Source: Acetatifactor muris
GTDB taxonomy: Bacteria; Bacillota; Clostridia; Lachnospirales; Lachnospiraceae
Direction of reading: 5' to 3'
NCBI RefSeq assembly: GCF_024623325.1
Contig: NZ_JANJZD010000009.1
Location: forward strand, 1 to 64,000
DNA length: 64,000 nucleotides
This document shows, piece by piece, positions 34,247 to 43,218 of this stretch. The notes under the pieces were generated by a model. That model was not told the DNA's origin, ran no database searches, and was given only the letters and a program-made list of their open reading frames with translations. The translations under genes were made by a program, and so were the position numbers. Within the stretch, counting starts at the first letter, position 1. Each line of letters opens with the position of its first letter.

Positions 34247-36000
34247 CACTCCCTGACAGCTTCGTTGACTTTCTCCCGGAGGCCGGCCAGGAATGCCGAT
34301 TCTCTGGGCCATTTTATTGTCGATAACTGGCCCCCCGCCTCCCGGCGGATAAGCTCCGTCACCCGTTCTCTGCCCCACAGCCCCTCCAGCAGCTGCAGCG
34401 CCCGCATATCCTGCATGGCTTCCAGCATCAGCAGCATACGCAGGGAGTCCTCCGGTCTGCCGTCCTCCCCCGGATAGACCAGAAAAGAGTCCCCGGAAGG
34501 AAAAGCGCCGCCTGCGTCTGTCACGGCATAGGGATTGATATGCTCCAGGGAATACTGCGAATTATAAAAATTATATCCCCAGTGCAGGAATCCGTCCGCA
34601 CCATAATAATACAAAAGTACACCCAGCACCCTGATCTGGCAGTGAGGCATGGCAAAGTAGCGGTTCGGCGTACCGTGTCCATGGCACCCGCAATAATACG
34701 TCCACAGAGGGCTTGCTCCCTTTTCAGCGAACAAAGGCAGCTTTTCCATATTTGGTACCGCACGGTCCACCGCGCCGCTCTCATAAAAGGAGTAATCCGA
34801 CAATGCATCCATTATGGGATAAGGCGCAATCCAGCCGGCCACTTTACCTCGCAGAAAATTGTACCGCTCCAGAACGTCCTCTCCCGGCTCGTCTGACAGA
34901 TGGAAAAAGGCCCTTCCCTCCCAGCCCCATTCCGTCAGTTTCCCTGTAAGCGCCTTCAAAAACTGCTCCAGGAAGCCCAGATATTCACTGCCGTCCGAAG
35001 GGGTATCCCAACCGAACCGCCGAATCTGCGTATCCCCCCGCCATACCATCACCTTCGGCGCCGCACAGGCTCCCCACTGGGTAAACAGATGGGAAATCTC
35101 CAGATAACGAATCCCTGCCTTGCCGCAAAGCTCCACATATCGTTTCACCCGGTCGAATCCAAAGCTGTACCTGCCTTCGCCCTCCTCCCGGATATCTGTC
35201 AGCTGCACCGTGGTCCGTTCCCGCCCCACCGCCGTATCCAGAGGCGGCGTCAGCACGGGAACCAGAACCATATTCATCCCCATTTCCCCATAGTGATTCA
35301 GAAAACTCTCCGTAATGCACCAGTGCTCCTCGCTCCAGGGCTCCACTCTGTAATAATCCGCCAGGCAGTCCGCATGGAACCATTCCGTGTGAATCAGAGT
35401 CTGTTCCGGCAGCGCTGCCTTTATCAGTTCCAGCTCCAGACACTCCCGCACCGGTTCCCCTTCCTCCGGCTTCACCGTAATCTCCAGCTTATGAATCCCA
35501 TAAGGAAGCTCACAGGAAAACGCCTTCGCCCCCCTGTCGCTTTTTTCCCTGCCACATGCCACGGTAATCCACAGGCTGTGCCACTGGCCGGGATACAATT
35601 TTACACGGCCGCCTTTCAGCTCCCGGAGCAAATCCGGATACAATCCGGGAGGGCAATTCTTCGCCCCAGCCGTTTCCGCCGCCGGAGTCTGCGCTTTTGC
35701 CGAAGTATCCTCTTCCGCCTGGGTGTTCTCCTCCTCTCTGCTATCCACCAGCGCCCTTCCCGGATTCCGGGAGGGCATGGGACAGACCTCCCGCACCGCG
35801 GCATACTCCGCAAAAAGTCCCGAAAGCCCCACCTCGGCCCAGCCTTCCGCTTCACAGGAAGTCAGAAACGCAAACTGCAGCGAGAACACTTCCCCTTCCA
35901 GAAAAGAAGGCATTTTCTTCAAATCAGCAAAGCCGCCCTCCGGCTCTCTGTCCGGAAACACTTTTTCCAGTGAGCTGAGCCACTTTATTTTCTCAATCAT
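34231..36000 (-). CDS. DUF4091 glycosidase-like protein
   Basis: A 589-residue cytoplasmic protein of the DUF4091 family, thought to be glycoside hydrolase-like with a TIM barrel. IRYLEISHLFTQWGACAAPK, AFFHLSDEPGEDVLERYN (probable catalytic acids) and LLYYYGADGFLHWGYNFYNS are family features. Residues about 85-115 are a Glu/Ala/Thr-rich insertion (ENTQAEEDTSAKAQTPAAET) that looks like a flexible linker. The start overlaps the upstream gene by 8 bases, with GGAGG in front. It closes the GH125 operon. Substrate unknown. Confidence 0.8.
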   Translation of the reverse strand: MIEKIKWLSSLEKVFPDREPEGGFADLKKMPSFLEGEVFSLQFAFLTSCEAEGWAEVGLSGLFAEYAAVREVCPMPSRNPGRALVDSREEENTQAEEDTSAKAQTPAAETAGAKNCPPGLYPDLLRELKGGRVKLYPGQWHSLWITVACGREKSDRGAKAFSCELPYGIHKLEITVKPEEGEPVRECLELELIKAALPEQTLIHTEWFHADCLADYYRVEPWSEEHWCITESFLNHYGEMGMNMVLVPVLTPPLDTAVGRERTTVQLTDIREEGEGRYSFGFDRVKRYVELCGKAGIRYLEISHLFTQWGACAAPKVMVWRGDTQIRRFGWDTPSDGSEYLGFLEQFLKALTGKLTEWGWEGRAFFHLSDEPGEDVLERYNFLRGKVAGWIAPYPIMDALSDYSFYESGAVDRAVPNMEKLPLFAEKGASPLWTYYCGCHGHGTPNRYFAMPHCQIRVLGVLLYYYGADGFLHWGYNFYNSQYSLEHINPYAVTDAGGAFPSGDSFLVYPGEDGRPEDSLRMLLMLEAMQDMRALQLLEGLWGRERVTELIRREAGGQLSTIKWPRESAFLAGLREKVNEAVREWAHMA

Positions 36001-37573
36001 TGAAAACCTCCACTTTCACGCCTTCGCCCATAAATTCATAGGTAAAGCGAACCGCCGCGTTCTCCTTTTCCGTGCGGAAAATTCCTCTGTGACCCGAACC
36101 ACTCCGCGGGAAACGGTCTGTACTGTATGTGGCCGACAATGTTCCATAAGTGGATACTCCGAAATTATATTCCCCGGGAAAAGGAATCACCACTGACAGT
36201 ACATAGGTATTGTTCCCCACATAATACATCCTTGTAACTTCACTGTTGGAATCGTCCCGCACCGCTCCCACATAAGGCTGAAAACTGCCGTACACCACCA
36301 CGCGTTCGGGCAGCTTGTACCCTGTCTTCTCATCATAGACTTCCCTGGCCCCATGATCGAACACCAGCGGCGGATTTCCCGCCTTCTCCCGAAGGCTGTG
36401 GCCCTGGCCCCATATCCTGCAGATGATATCCTCCTGCGAAAATCCCATGGGACAGGCCGGACTTTTCCGGTTACACTGGTAGAAGTGCTGTATATCCCGG
36501 CATCCGTTGTCGGCGCGTTCCGTTTCTATCCATGCGTCGCTGAGCATCCTGCGGAACGGAACTTCAAAATAGGCGTTCACATTACTGATTTCCGTCCAGC
36601 GATAGGTATACTCCAGAAAGCGATTCCTCTCTTCCTCGGGCTGATTGGCAAACCAGGCAATCTGATCATAGCCCCACCAGTCCCTGGCCGCCAGCTCCTG
36701 TCTGGTAAGCTTCTCCGGATCCTCCACTACCCGGCCGCCCCAGTTGTCATATTCCATGAGATAGGGCATGGCCTCCGCGCTCCATCCGTCCGGATTTACA
36801 CCGCCCTCGCTGAAGCCCTCCCGCACCAGCACCAGCTTCTGGCCTTCTTCCTCCAGAAGTGCCACCCTGGTAAAGGGCATGGCATGATAGTCAAAAAGCA
36901 GCTTCCCCCGAATACTCACGCCGTGGGTATGAGCATCCATCAGGACTTTGTGACGTCTCCCGTGAATGGCGGCATACTTTCGGATCTTGTCAAAAAGCTC
37001 CACCGTTTTCACCATGCCGTGATCGTTGGCCGTATACAGATGCACCTGTCCCATGTGAAGCGCCTCATAACCGCAGTCAATATAGCGGGTGGCTCGATAA
37101 TAAAACCACATGGCAGCCTCTGTCCGACTTAAGTCAGGAATGCCGCCGTTTTTGTCCTTTCCCTCTCTCTGGTGCCGGAAATCCTTCGGCTCTCCCGGAA
37201 ATAAAGTGTCTTCCAGCCGAAAATGCCGTCTCTCCTCCTTCTGCCCAAACGCCCGCAGCACAGGAAGCGGAATTTCCACTTCCTCCATCCTCTCTACCAC
37301 CATCTCAAAGACACAGGCCTGGAGAATAATCTCCGGGTCCATCTCATGTACCCGTTCTGCCAGAAGTCTGGATTTCTCAAAATGCTCCTCATCCGGTTCT
37401 TCCATATACCATACACCGGAAGCCCGGCCCAGAAACTTGGCGCCGATTTTCTGCAATACCCTCAAATCATCCTCCAGGGTATCACTCTCATATAATCCGG
37501 CAGCTGTCACCGCCCGACTCAGATAATTTTCCAATACTGGTTTGCTTATTTTTCCGTCAAATGTAAAATCCAT
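35993..37573 (-). CDS. Uncharacterised 526-residue protein of the GH125 operon
   Basis: I do not recognise a named family. It starts MDFTFDGKISKPVLENYLSR at ATG 37573, preceded by GGAGGAG. Aromatic- and acid-rich stretches (WYMEEPDEEHFEKSRL; DAHTHGVSIRGKLLFDYHAM; WWGYDQIAWFANQPEEERN) suggest a sugar-active barrel. The last 110 residues (VVVYGSFQPYVGAVRDDSNS; VIPFPGEYNFGVSTYG) look like a beta-rich domain. No signal peptide. It lies between GH125 and DUF4091 with 21-bp and overlapping junctions, so a role in the same glycan pathway is likely. Confidence 0.75.
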   Translation of the reverse strand: MDFTFDGKISKPVLENYLSRAVTAAGLYESDTLEDDLRVLQKIGAKFLGRASGVWYMEEPDEEHFEKSRLLAERVHEMDPEIILQACVFEMVVERMEEVEIPLPVLRAFGQKEERRHFRLEDTLFPGEPKDFRHQREGKDKNGGIPDLSRTEAAMWFYYRATRYIDCGYEALHMGQVHLYTANDHGMVKTVELFDKIRKYAAIHGRRHKVLMDAHTHGVSIRGKLLFDYHAMPFTRVALLEEEGQKLVLVREGFSEGGVNPDGWSAEAMPYLMEYDNWGGRVVEDPEKLTRQELAARDWWGYDQIAWFANQPEEERNRFLEYTYRWTEISNVNAYFEVPFRRMLSDAWIETERADNGCRDIQHFYQCNRKSPACPMGFSQEDIICRIWGQGHSLREKAGNPPLVFDHGAREVYDEKTGYKLPERVVVYGSFQPYVGAVRDDSNSEVTRMYYVGNNTYVLSVVIPFPGEYNFGVSTYGTLSATYSTDRFPRSGSGHRGIFRTEKENAAVRFTYEFMGEGVKVEVFND

Positions 37574-37594
37574 ACTTCTCCTCCGCACTTATTT

Positions 37595-38893
37595 TCAAGT
37601 CAACAATCCCCGATGCTCCATCACAAACAGTGCAAACAGTGAGTTCGCCCAGGCAAACCATTCCCTCGTAAATTTTTCCGGGCAGTCCGCGTCAAAGCCC
37701 TCATGCATCAGCCCCAGACCAGCGTCCGTCTCCGTCAGGGTCCGCAGCAGTGCTTCCCGCTCTTCCCGGGACTTTGAAGTAAGCCCCTGCATAGTCAGCG
37801 CAATATGCCAGATATAGCCCCGGGGCGTGTGGGGACTGCCGATGCCGCAGGCTGCCTTTCCTTCAAAATAATAGGGATTCCCCCCACTGAGAACAAATTT
37901 TCTGGTGTTCTGATATATCTCTTCCTCCACTCCCGGAGCCTCCAGCCAGGGAAGGGAAAGCAGGCTGGGCACATTGGCATCGTCCATGAGATTATAATGG
38001 CCCATACCGTCTGTCTCATAGGCATAAACCGGCCCCAGGCCTTCCACCTGTGTGATACCGTGAGTCCGGATTCCCTCCAGAATTTCTCCTGAAAGTCTGT
38101 TCGCGCGCGCCGCCAGCTCTTCGTCCCTGTAAATCTCCCCGGCAAAGTCTGCCACATACTCCAGCACTCCTGCCGCAAAGAAATTGGCGGGAATCAGATA
38201 GCCGTACATGCATGCGTCATCGCTCGGCCGAAATCCGCTCCAGGTCATACCCGTGTACGCACAGGGACTTCCCTTTCCCCCGTTGGACAGGGTGTCCGAA
38301 GCCGGACAGTTGCGGCGTACAAAGGAATACTCCGCACACTCCCAGTGGCGCTGCTGTGCTTCCCACAGTGTCACAATTTTCTCCAGCGCTTCTTTCGTTC
38401 TGTCCCCGAAAATGCTGTCATCCCCCGTGGCCCTGCGATACTGGGCCAGAAGTCTGACAGGATAGCAGAGAGAATCCACCTCGTACTTCCTCTCCCAAAT
38501 CCAGGGAGATGTCTCTGTCTCATCCTTCTCAAAGCATCTGCCGTTGGGCTCCTGATTAAACGCGTTGGCATAAGGATCAATGCAGATAAAATCCATCTGC
38601 TGTATCAATAATCCTCTCACCAGCTCCCGGAGCATGGGCGAACGCTTTAAATAAGGAAGATAATGCGCCACCTGAGCCGAAGAATCCCTCAGCCACATGG
38701 CCTCAATATCTCCCGTAATCACATAGGCCCTGCCCTCCGGCAGAAAACGCGCCGTTGTGGCAGCTGTGCTGACAAAACACTGCCGGAACATGTCTTTCAG
38801 CTTTCCGTCTTCCAGCTTTTCCGCCAGCTCCTCCGCCAGCGCAGACACCTCCTGCCGAAGTGCCTCTGCCTTTCTGTTCTCTTCCTGTCCCAT
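37595..38893 (-). CDS. GH125 exo-alpha-1,6-mannosidase
   Basis: Inverting mannosidase that removes alpha-1,6-linked mannose, typically from N-glycan-type oligosaccharides. GH125 signatures are GRAYVITGDIEAMWLRDSSA near residue 52, FNQEPNGRCFEKDETETSPW, ERKYEVDSLCYPVRLLAQYR, and WSGFRPSDDACMYGYLIPAN (catalytic Asp region). Its 432 residues are usual and there is no signal peptide. AGGAGG precedes ATG 38893. A conserved hairpin sits 6 nt upstream of that ribosome site. The mannose product could feed the PfkB/GH4 part of the locus. Confidence 0.93.
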   Translation of the reverse strand: MGQEENRKAEALRQEVSALAEELAEKLEDGKLKDMFRQCFVSTAATTARFLPEGRAYVITGDIEAMWLRDSSAQVAHYLPYLKRSPMLRELVRGLLIQQMDFICIDPYANAFNQEPNGRCFEKDETETSPWIWERKYEVDSLCYPVRLLAQYRRATGDDSIFGDRTKEALEKIVTLWEAQQRHWECAEYSFVRRNCPASDTLSNGGKGSPCAYTGMTWSGFRPSDDACMYGYLIPANFFAAGVLEYVADFAGEIYRDEELAARANRLSGEILEGIRTHGITQVEGLGPVYAYETDGMGHYNLMDDANVPSLLSLPWLEAPGVEEEIYQNTRKFVLSGGNPYYFEGKAACGIGSPHTPRGYIWHIALTMQGLTSKSREEREALLRTLTETDAGLGLMHEGFDADCPEKFTREWFAWANSLFALFVMEHRGLLT

Positions 38894-38912
38894 TCTGATT
38901 CCTCCTAATTAA

Positions 38913-39027
38913 GTCGCTGCGCGACGGCACTAAAGGGTAAAGTCTCTTCGACGCCCCTACAAGAGAGAAATTCTCATTCGATAGTACACTCATGAAAATT
39001 CCTCTCGGGCGTCTTTGTGACTTTACC
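38913..39027 (-). promoter_or_regulatory. Structured leader before GH125
   Basis: On the minus strand GTCGC-GCA-GCGAC (38925-38913) ends 6 nt before AGGAGG of GH125. Upstream are CCCTTTAGTG (38937-38928) and a larger nested stem: GGTAAAGTC/GACTTTACC (38936-38944 with 39019-39027) and GACGCCC/GGGCGTC (38950-38956 with 39007-39013). The whole 180-bp gap between the M17 and GH125 genes has no ORF. Confidence 0.7.
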
Positions 39028-39072
39028 ATCCATAATTTCCAGTTCCGCAACAGGCTGTCCAGTACTTTCCTC

Positions 39073-40392
39073 TCACATCTCCAAAAGCTTTGCCACAGCA
39101 GCGAACATGGTTCCCGTGGCGCCGGTCTGCAGCCTGCCGTTTTCTCTGCGCGACACCGCCGGACCCACCATGTCAAAATGTGCCCAGGGCTTTCCTTTTG
39201 TGAATTCCTCCAGAAAACATCCCGCCACGCTGGCCCCTGCCTTTTTGTCCGGCATATAGTTGGCCATGTCCGCCGTCTTGGTCCAGAACAGCTGCCGCTT
39301 ATACCTTTCTCCCAGAGGCAGCCGCCACACAGGCTCTCCGCTGCCCGCCGCAGCCTTTTCCACAAGGTCCGCCAGTGCTTCCTCATTACAGAAAAAGCCT
39401 GTTGTCTCATCTCCCAGAGCTTCTCTGCAGGAACAGGTCAGTGTGCCCAGGTCTATCAGACGGTCCCCCCGTTCCGCGGCAAAGAAAAGCCCGTCTCCCA
39501 GCAGCAGCCGTCCTTCCGCATCTGTATTATATACCTCCACGGTCCGGCCTGACAACATGGTAATCACATCTCCCATCCGAAGGCTCCTGTCTCCCACCGC
39601 ATTTTCCGCCAGCGGAATCACGCCCTCCAGCGGAAACGCGCAGGATATGTCCGCCGCATATTCCAGCAGGCACAGGACATCTGCCCCGCCGCACATATCA
39701 TATTTCATCCCCTCCATGTCTCCCATGGACTTCAGGTGCATCCCGCCGCTGTCAAACATGACACCCTTTCCTACCAGCGCCGTCACAGGGCCTTTCCCTT
39801 TTCCGCCGTAACGCAGATGCAGCAGGGCTGCCGGTGTTCCCGAAGCCTGATTCACAGCCAGAATTCCGCCGCAGCCCATTTCAGTCAGCTCCCTGTCCCG
39901 ATAAATCTCCAGAGACAGGGAAGGCCTGTCCCGAACCAATTGTTCTGCATAGAGGCAGAAGTCATCCGCCGTCAGGTAATTGGAGGGCAGGTCTCCCAGC
40001 ATTCTGGCATAGTTCCTGCACCGGCCCAGAGCCTCCCCTTTTGCTGTCGCCTCCTCAATCTCTTCCTTGGATACCAAGCAGACTGTCACATCCGGCACCG
40101 CTGCCAGTCTGTCCCGCAGTGCATACACATTTCCGCGGCAACACAGCTTCAGGGCTTCCCTTCCGAATCGATACGCCCCCTGCAACAGACATTCTGTAAA
40201 AAATTCTGCCGCTTCCCCTGCCGGACCGTCAAACACTCCTTCCGCAAAGGCATCCACATCAAACTGACAGTCTTCTCTCAGAGCATATCCCAGCCTGTTT
40301 GCACTGTCCCGCAGACTTTCTCTGTCCTGATTTTCGTCCAATGTAAGCACCGGAATGTTCTTCTGCATTTCCTTTTTATGGACAAACTTCAT
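39073..40392 (-). CDS. M17 leucyl aminopeptidase-family protein
   Basis: Two-metal aminopeptidase that trims N-terminal residues from peptides. The M17 catalytic domain shows VGKGVMFDSGGMHLKSMGDM with metal-binding Lys/Asp near residue 240, KYDMCGGADVL, and NTDAEGRLLLGDGLFFA with Asp/Glu near 320. The 439-residue form starts MKFVHKKEMQKN at ATG 40392, after GAGGAG. The open frame to 40485 is ignored. It is embedded among glycosidase genes, which suggests processing of glycopeptides. Confidence 0.9.
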   Translation of the reverse strand: MKFVHKKEMQKNIPVLTLDENQDRESLRDSANRLGYALREDCQFDVDAFAEGVFDGPAGEAAEFFTECLLQGAYRFGREALKLCCRGNVYALRDRLAAVPDVTVCLVSKEEIEEATAKGEALGRCRNYARMLGDLPSNYLTADDFCLYAEQLVRDRPSLSLEIYRDRELTEMGCGGILAVNQASGTPAALLHLRYGGKGKGPVTALVGKGVMFDSGGMHLKSMGDMEGMKYDMCGGADVLCLLEYAADISCAFPLEGVIPLAENAVGDRSLRMGDVITMLSGRTVEVYNTDAEGRLLLGDGLFFAAERGDRLIDLGTLTCSCREALGDETTGFFCNEEALADLVEKAAAGSGEPVWRLPLGERYKRQLFWTKTADMANYMPDKKAGASVAGCFLEEFTKGKPWAHFDMVGPAVSRRENGRLQTGATGTMFAAVAKLLEM

Positions 40393-40471
40393 ATTCAATA
40401 CTCCTCTATCCTGAATTTTCCTTCCATTCCAGTTCCGGAAGAATCCTGTGTGCAATGCAGTTCCGCCCTCT

Positions 40472-41836
40472 TCAATTTGCTCCAAACAATCCGCCGTAAG
40501 CCTCTCCGTATTCTGTCAGCAGCTTTTCTGCCAGAGAGTAAGAGTTAATCAAAGGATGCAGCATCAGCGCTCTGACAGCCTTTTCCCTGGACTGCTCCAC
40601 AATTGCCTCGGCCGCCAGCCTCTCGTAATGCTTGATGCTGTGGATCAAAAGCATACAGTCTTCCGGCGGATTTTCCACCTTCACTGGCTGAATTCCCTCC
40701 TTTGACACCAGACATGTCATCTCCACTACATCTCTGTCCGCGAGCTGCGGCAGTGCGCCCCTGTTCTCCACGGACAGCACCAGATATCTTCCCTTCTCCG
40801 ACTGCATTCCCTCGATGCAGTCCAGCATCACTCCGGCATAGCCGATGCCTTCCGGTACGGGCAGCTGTCCCCGTTCTTTCATAGGACGGCCCTTTCCTCC
40901 GGTCTCCACAGCCATGTAGGAATTTTCTCTCTGCTGCATGTAATAGAGGAATGTCTGCAGCATCTCTTCCGGGTCACTGTCCGCGTCCATCCCCCGCAGT
41001 TCCTCGAACATTTTGCGGTTAATCTCCTCAATGTTGCGTCCTCTGGCGCTTCCCGCTTTCTTTATATTCTCCAGTGCTTTCTCCCGGTGATAATAGTAGT
41101 AGAGATACTCATTGGGCAGCAGGCCGGTCAGCCGAAGGACACCCGGCTCAAATCTCTGGAACTCCTCCACACCCTCCAGAAAAGCGTTATCCTCCAGCAG
41201 CTCTCCCAGCATCTCCTTACCGGAAAGCTTCACACTTCGAATCCAGGAGAGATGATTCAGCCCGAAAAATTCCACATACAATTCTTCTTCCGGAACATTC
41301 AGGTACTTTGCCATCCGGAATTTCGTGCTGCTGGGTGCATCACAGATACCGATCACCCTGTCATATCCGGCATTTTTCAGCGTCTGGGTCACCAGGCCGG
41401 AAGGATTGGTAAAGTTAAAAATCCAGGCCTCGGGAGCATATTTTTTGATCAGCTCGCAATATTCCAGCAATACCGGAATGGTCCGGGCCGCCATGGAAAA
41501 TCCGCCTACTCCTGTGGTCTCCTGGCCGATGACACCGCAACGCAGGGCAATCTCCTCGTCCACCGTCCGGGAATGATCTCCCCCTACCCGCAGTGTGGTC
41601 ACCACATAGTCCGCCCCCATAACCGCCTCTTTTGCATCTTCTGCGGCATATACCTTCAGATCCGATTCCCCTCTTCTCACCACATGAGTACAGAGCTTTT
41701 CAATTATCTGAAGCTTCTCTCTGTTGATGTCATAGAGCGCCACCTCATCAATGTGAAGTTTATGACAGCGCTTCAAAAGTCCGTTGATGAAGATGACGGT
41801 TCTGACACCGGCTCCTCCTATTACTGCTATTTTCAT
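40472..41836 (-). CDS. GH4 family glycosidase
   Basis: NAD- and Mn-dependent glycosidase of the 6-phospho-beta-glucosidase/alpha-galactosidase family. It starts MKIAVIGGAGVRTVIFINGL (Rossmann fold) at ATG 41836, after AGGAGG. FNFTNPSGLVTQTLKN, GICDAPSSTKFRMA and FFGLNHLSWIRSV carry the metal and substrate residues. Length about 454. GH4 enzymes use oxidation-reduction chemistry, often on phosphorylated sugars. A PfkB kinase directly upstream could supply such a substrate. Repeats and an inverted repeat precede the gene. Confidence 0.92.
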   Translation of the reverse strand: MKIAVIGGAGVRTVIFINGLLKRCHKLHIDEVALYDINREKLQIIEKLCTHVVRRGESDLKVYAAEDAKEAVMGADYVVTTLRVGGDHSRTVDEEIALRCGVIGQETTGVGGFSMAARTIPVLLEYCELIKKYAPEAWIFNFTNPSGLVTQTLKNAGYDRVIGICDAPSSTKFRMAKYLNVPEEELYVEFFGLNHLSWIRSVKLSGKEMLGELLEDNAFLEGVEEFQRFEPGVLRLTGLLPNEYLYYYYHREKALENIKKAGSARGRNIEEINRKMFEELRGMDADSDPEEMLQTFLYYMQQRENSYMAVETGGKGRPMKERGQLPVPEGIGYAGVMLDCIEGMQSEKGRYLVLSVENRGALPQLADRDVVEMTCLVSKEGIQPVKVENPPEDCMLLIHSIKHYERLAAEAIVEQSREKAVRALMLHPLINSYSLAEKLLTEYGEAYGGLFGAN

Positions 41837-41857
41837 ATGAATAAATCCTCCTATTTT

Positions 41858-42007
41858 AGTTCCGTAACTGCACTCCAGTATCCATATACTATGAATAATA
41901 TACGGCTGCAAATGCATGCATCCGTATATTATTCCGGACACTGTTCGTGCAGTTACTGTTTTCAGTTCCGTAACTGCACTCCAGTTACTGTTTCCAGTTC
42001 CGTAACT
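41858..42007. promoter_or_regulatory. Direct repeats and inverted repeat before GH4
   Basis: A 22-bp sequence (AGTTCCGTAACT plus GCACTCCAGT) occurs at 41858-41879 and 41964-41985. Its first 12 bases recur at 41996-42007, overlapping the PfkB stop codon. Between them GAATAATATACGG (41893-41905) and CCGTATATTATTC (41922-41934) are perfect inverted repeats. The copy at 41858 ends 4 nt before the GH4 ribosome site. This arrangement suits a multi-site operator or an attenuator. Confidence 0.6.
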
Positions 42008-42941
42008 ACTGATTTTTCTGTGTCTCTATAAATGCCCGGAGTTTTTCCAGGGTGGGGAACATAGTGTTGCCGCCCAGTCCGGTGCAGGACAGGGCGCCGC
42101 AGCCGTTGCCCAGGCACAGCGCGGTCTCAGGCTCCTCTCCTTTCAGGAATCCGTATACAAAACCTGCATTAAAGGAATCTCCTGCCCCTGTGGTATCCAC
42201 CGCAGTCACGGAGAAGCCCTCCCGACTCCAAACTTGTCCGTCCCGGCAGCAAAGCGCCCCTTTCCTGCCCAGCTTGATCACCGCCATACAGCCTGCGGAT
42301 GAGAAATCCAACGCCGCTTCCCGGGCAGTTTCTTTTCTGCTGTAATGGAGACTCTCTGTCTCATTCATCAGCAGCACATCCAGATAGGGAAACAATTCGT
42401 AAATCCTTGGACTCCACTCCCCGGTGCTGTCCCAGCCTACATCAAAAGATACAGTGACATCTGTCTCTCTGCGCAGCTTTTGCAGAAAAGCAAGGTATGC
42501 CTGGTGGTTTACCGATTCCGTATAACCTGTCAGGTGGATATGTCTGGCCCGGGATACCTGTTCTATGGAAACTTCCCCAATATCAGGCACTTTGCAGTCT
42601 CCCCGGAAAGTGAGAAAAGACCGATCTCTGTCATCTGTAAAACTGATGGAAATACCTGTCTCAGCATTTATCCCTGTCTCCAGAAGCGAAGTGTCCACCC
42701 CTGTCTCTTCCATGTATTTCTTCAAATAATTCCCGTACAGATCATCTCCCACACGTCCCAGGAACACAGGTTTCATTCCCAGTCTGGCCAGTCCCAGAGC
42801 AAAAAGCGCAGCTCCTCCTCCCGGCGCTGTCTCCATCACCGGCACTTCCCACTCCTCTCCCGCCGGCGGCAATCTGTTAACATTTGGCACCAATAAGTCC
42901 ATATTGATATCTCCGAAAACAAATACATCCCACTTTTTCAT
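42006..42941 (-). CDS. PfkB-family carbohydrate kinase
   Basis: Ribokinase-type sugar kinase of 311 residues. The N-terminal signature is APGGGAALFALGLARLGMKP near residue 34. The C-terminal ATP/anion-hole motif is VDTTGAGDSFNAGFVYGF near residue 245 with catalytic Asp. The lid strands (GEEWEVPVMETAPGG) are present. It lies upstream of GH4 on the same strand and probably phosphorylates a sugar entering through the adjacent ABC importer. The specific sugar cannot be told from sequence. Confidence 0.9.
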   Translation of the reverse strand: MKKWDVFVFGDINMDLLVPNVNRLPPAGEEWEVPVMETAPGGGAALFALGLARLGMKPVFLGRVGDDLYGNYLKKYMEETGVDTSLLETGINAETGISISFTDDRDRSFLTFRGDCKVPDIGEVSIEQVSRARHIHLTGYTESVNHQAYLAFLQKLRRETDVTVSFDVGWDSTGEWSPRIYELFPYLDVLLMNETESLHYSRKETAREAALDFSSAGCMAVIKLGRKGALCCRDGQVWSREGFSVTAVDTTGAGDSFNAGFVYGFLKGEEPETALCLGNGCGALSCTGLGGNTMFPTLEKLRAFIETQKNQ

Positions 42942-43072
42942 CTGCGCATCCTTTCCTTCCCTGCCTCAAAATAGCTCCTCAAATTATTCCTTTGAGCTGC
43001 AGCTCCTTAAAATGCCTGTACAATCAACATTCCATGTCTCTTATACACAGTGATCACAGCTCTTTCATATAC

Positions 43073-43128
43073 ACAAAACCGCCGCACAAAGTCCAGCCTT
43101 CCAAACACATCCGGCTTTTGTGCGGCGG
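43073..43128 (-). terminator. Terminator of the ABC importer operon
   Basis: On the minus strand a stem of about 13 bp (43115-43128 with 43079-43091) reads CCGCCGCACAAAAG/CTTTGTGCGGCGG, followed by TTTTGTGT. It lies 91 bp beyond the permease stop. The remainder of 42942-43218 shows no credible gene; the PfkB promoter is not obvious. Confidence 0.75.
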
Positions 43129-43218
43129 CTAAATGCTCAATGCATTTCCACGCCTTAGAATCTGCTGCCGTCAGCTCCGTGAACGGCAATCCAAATATCT
43201 TTCCTCTGGGAAAGAAAG

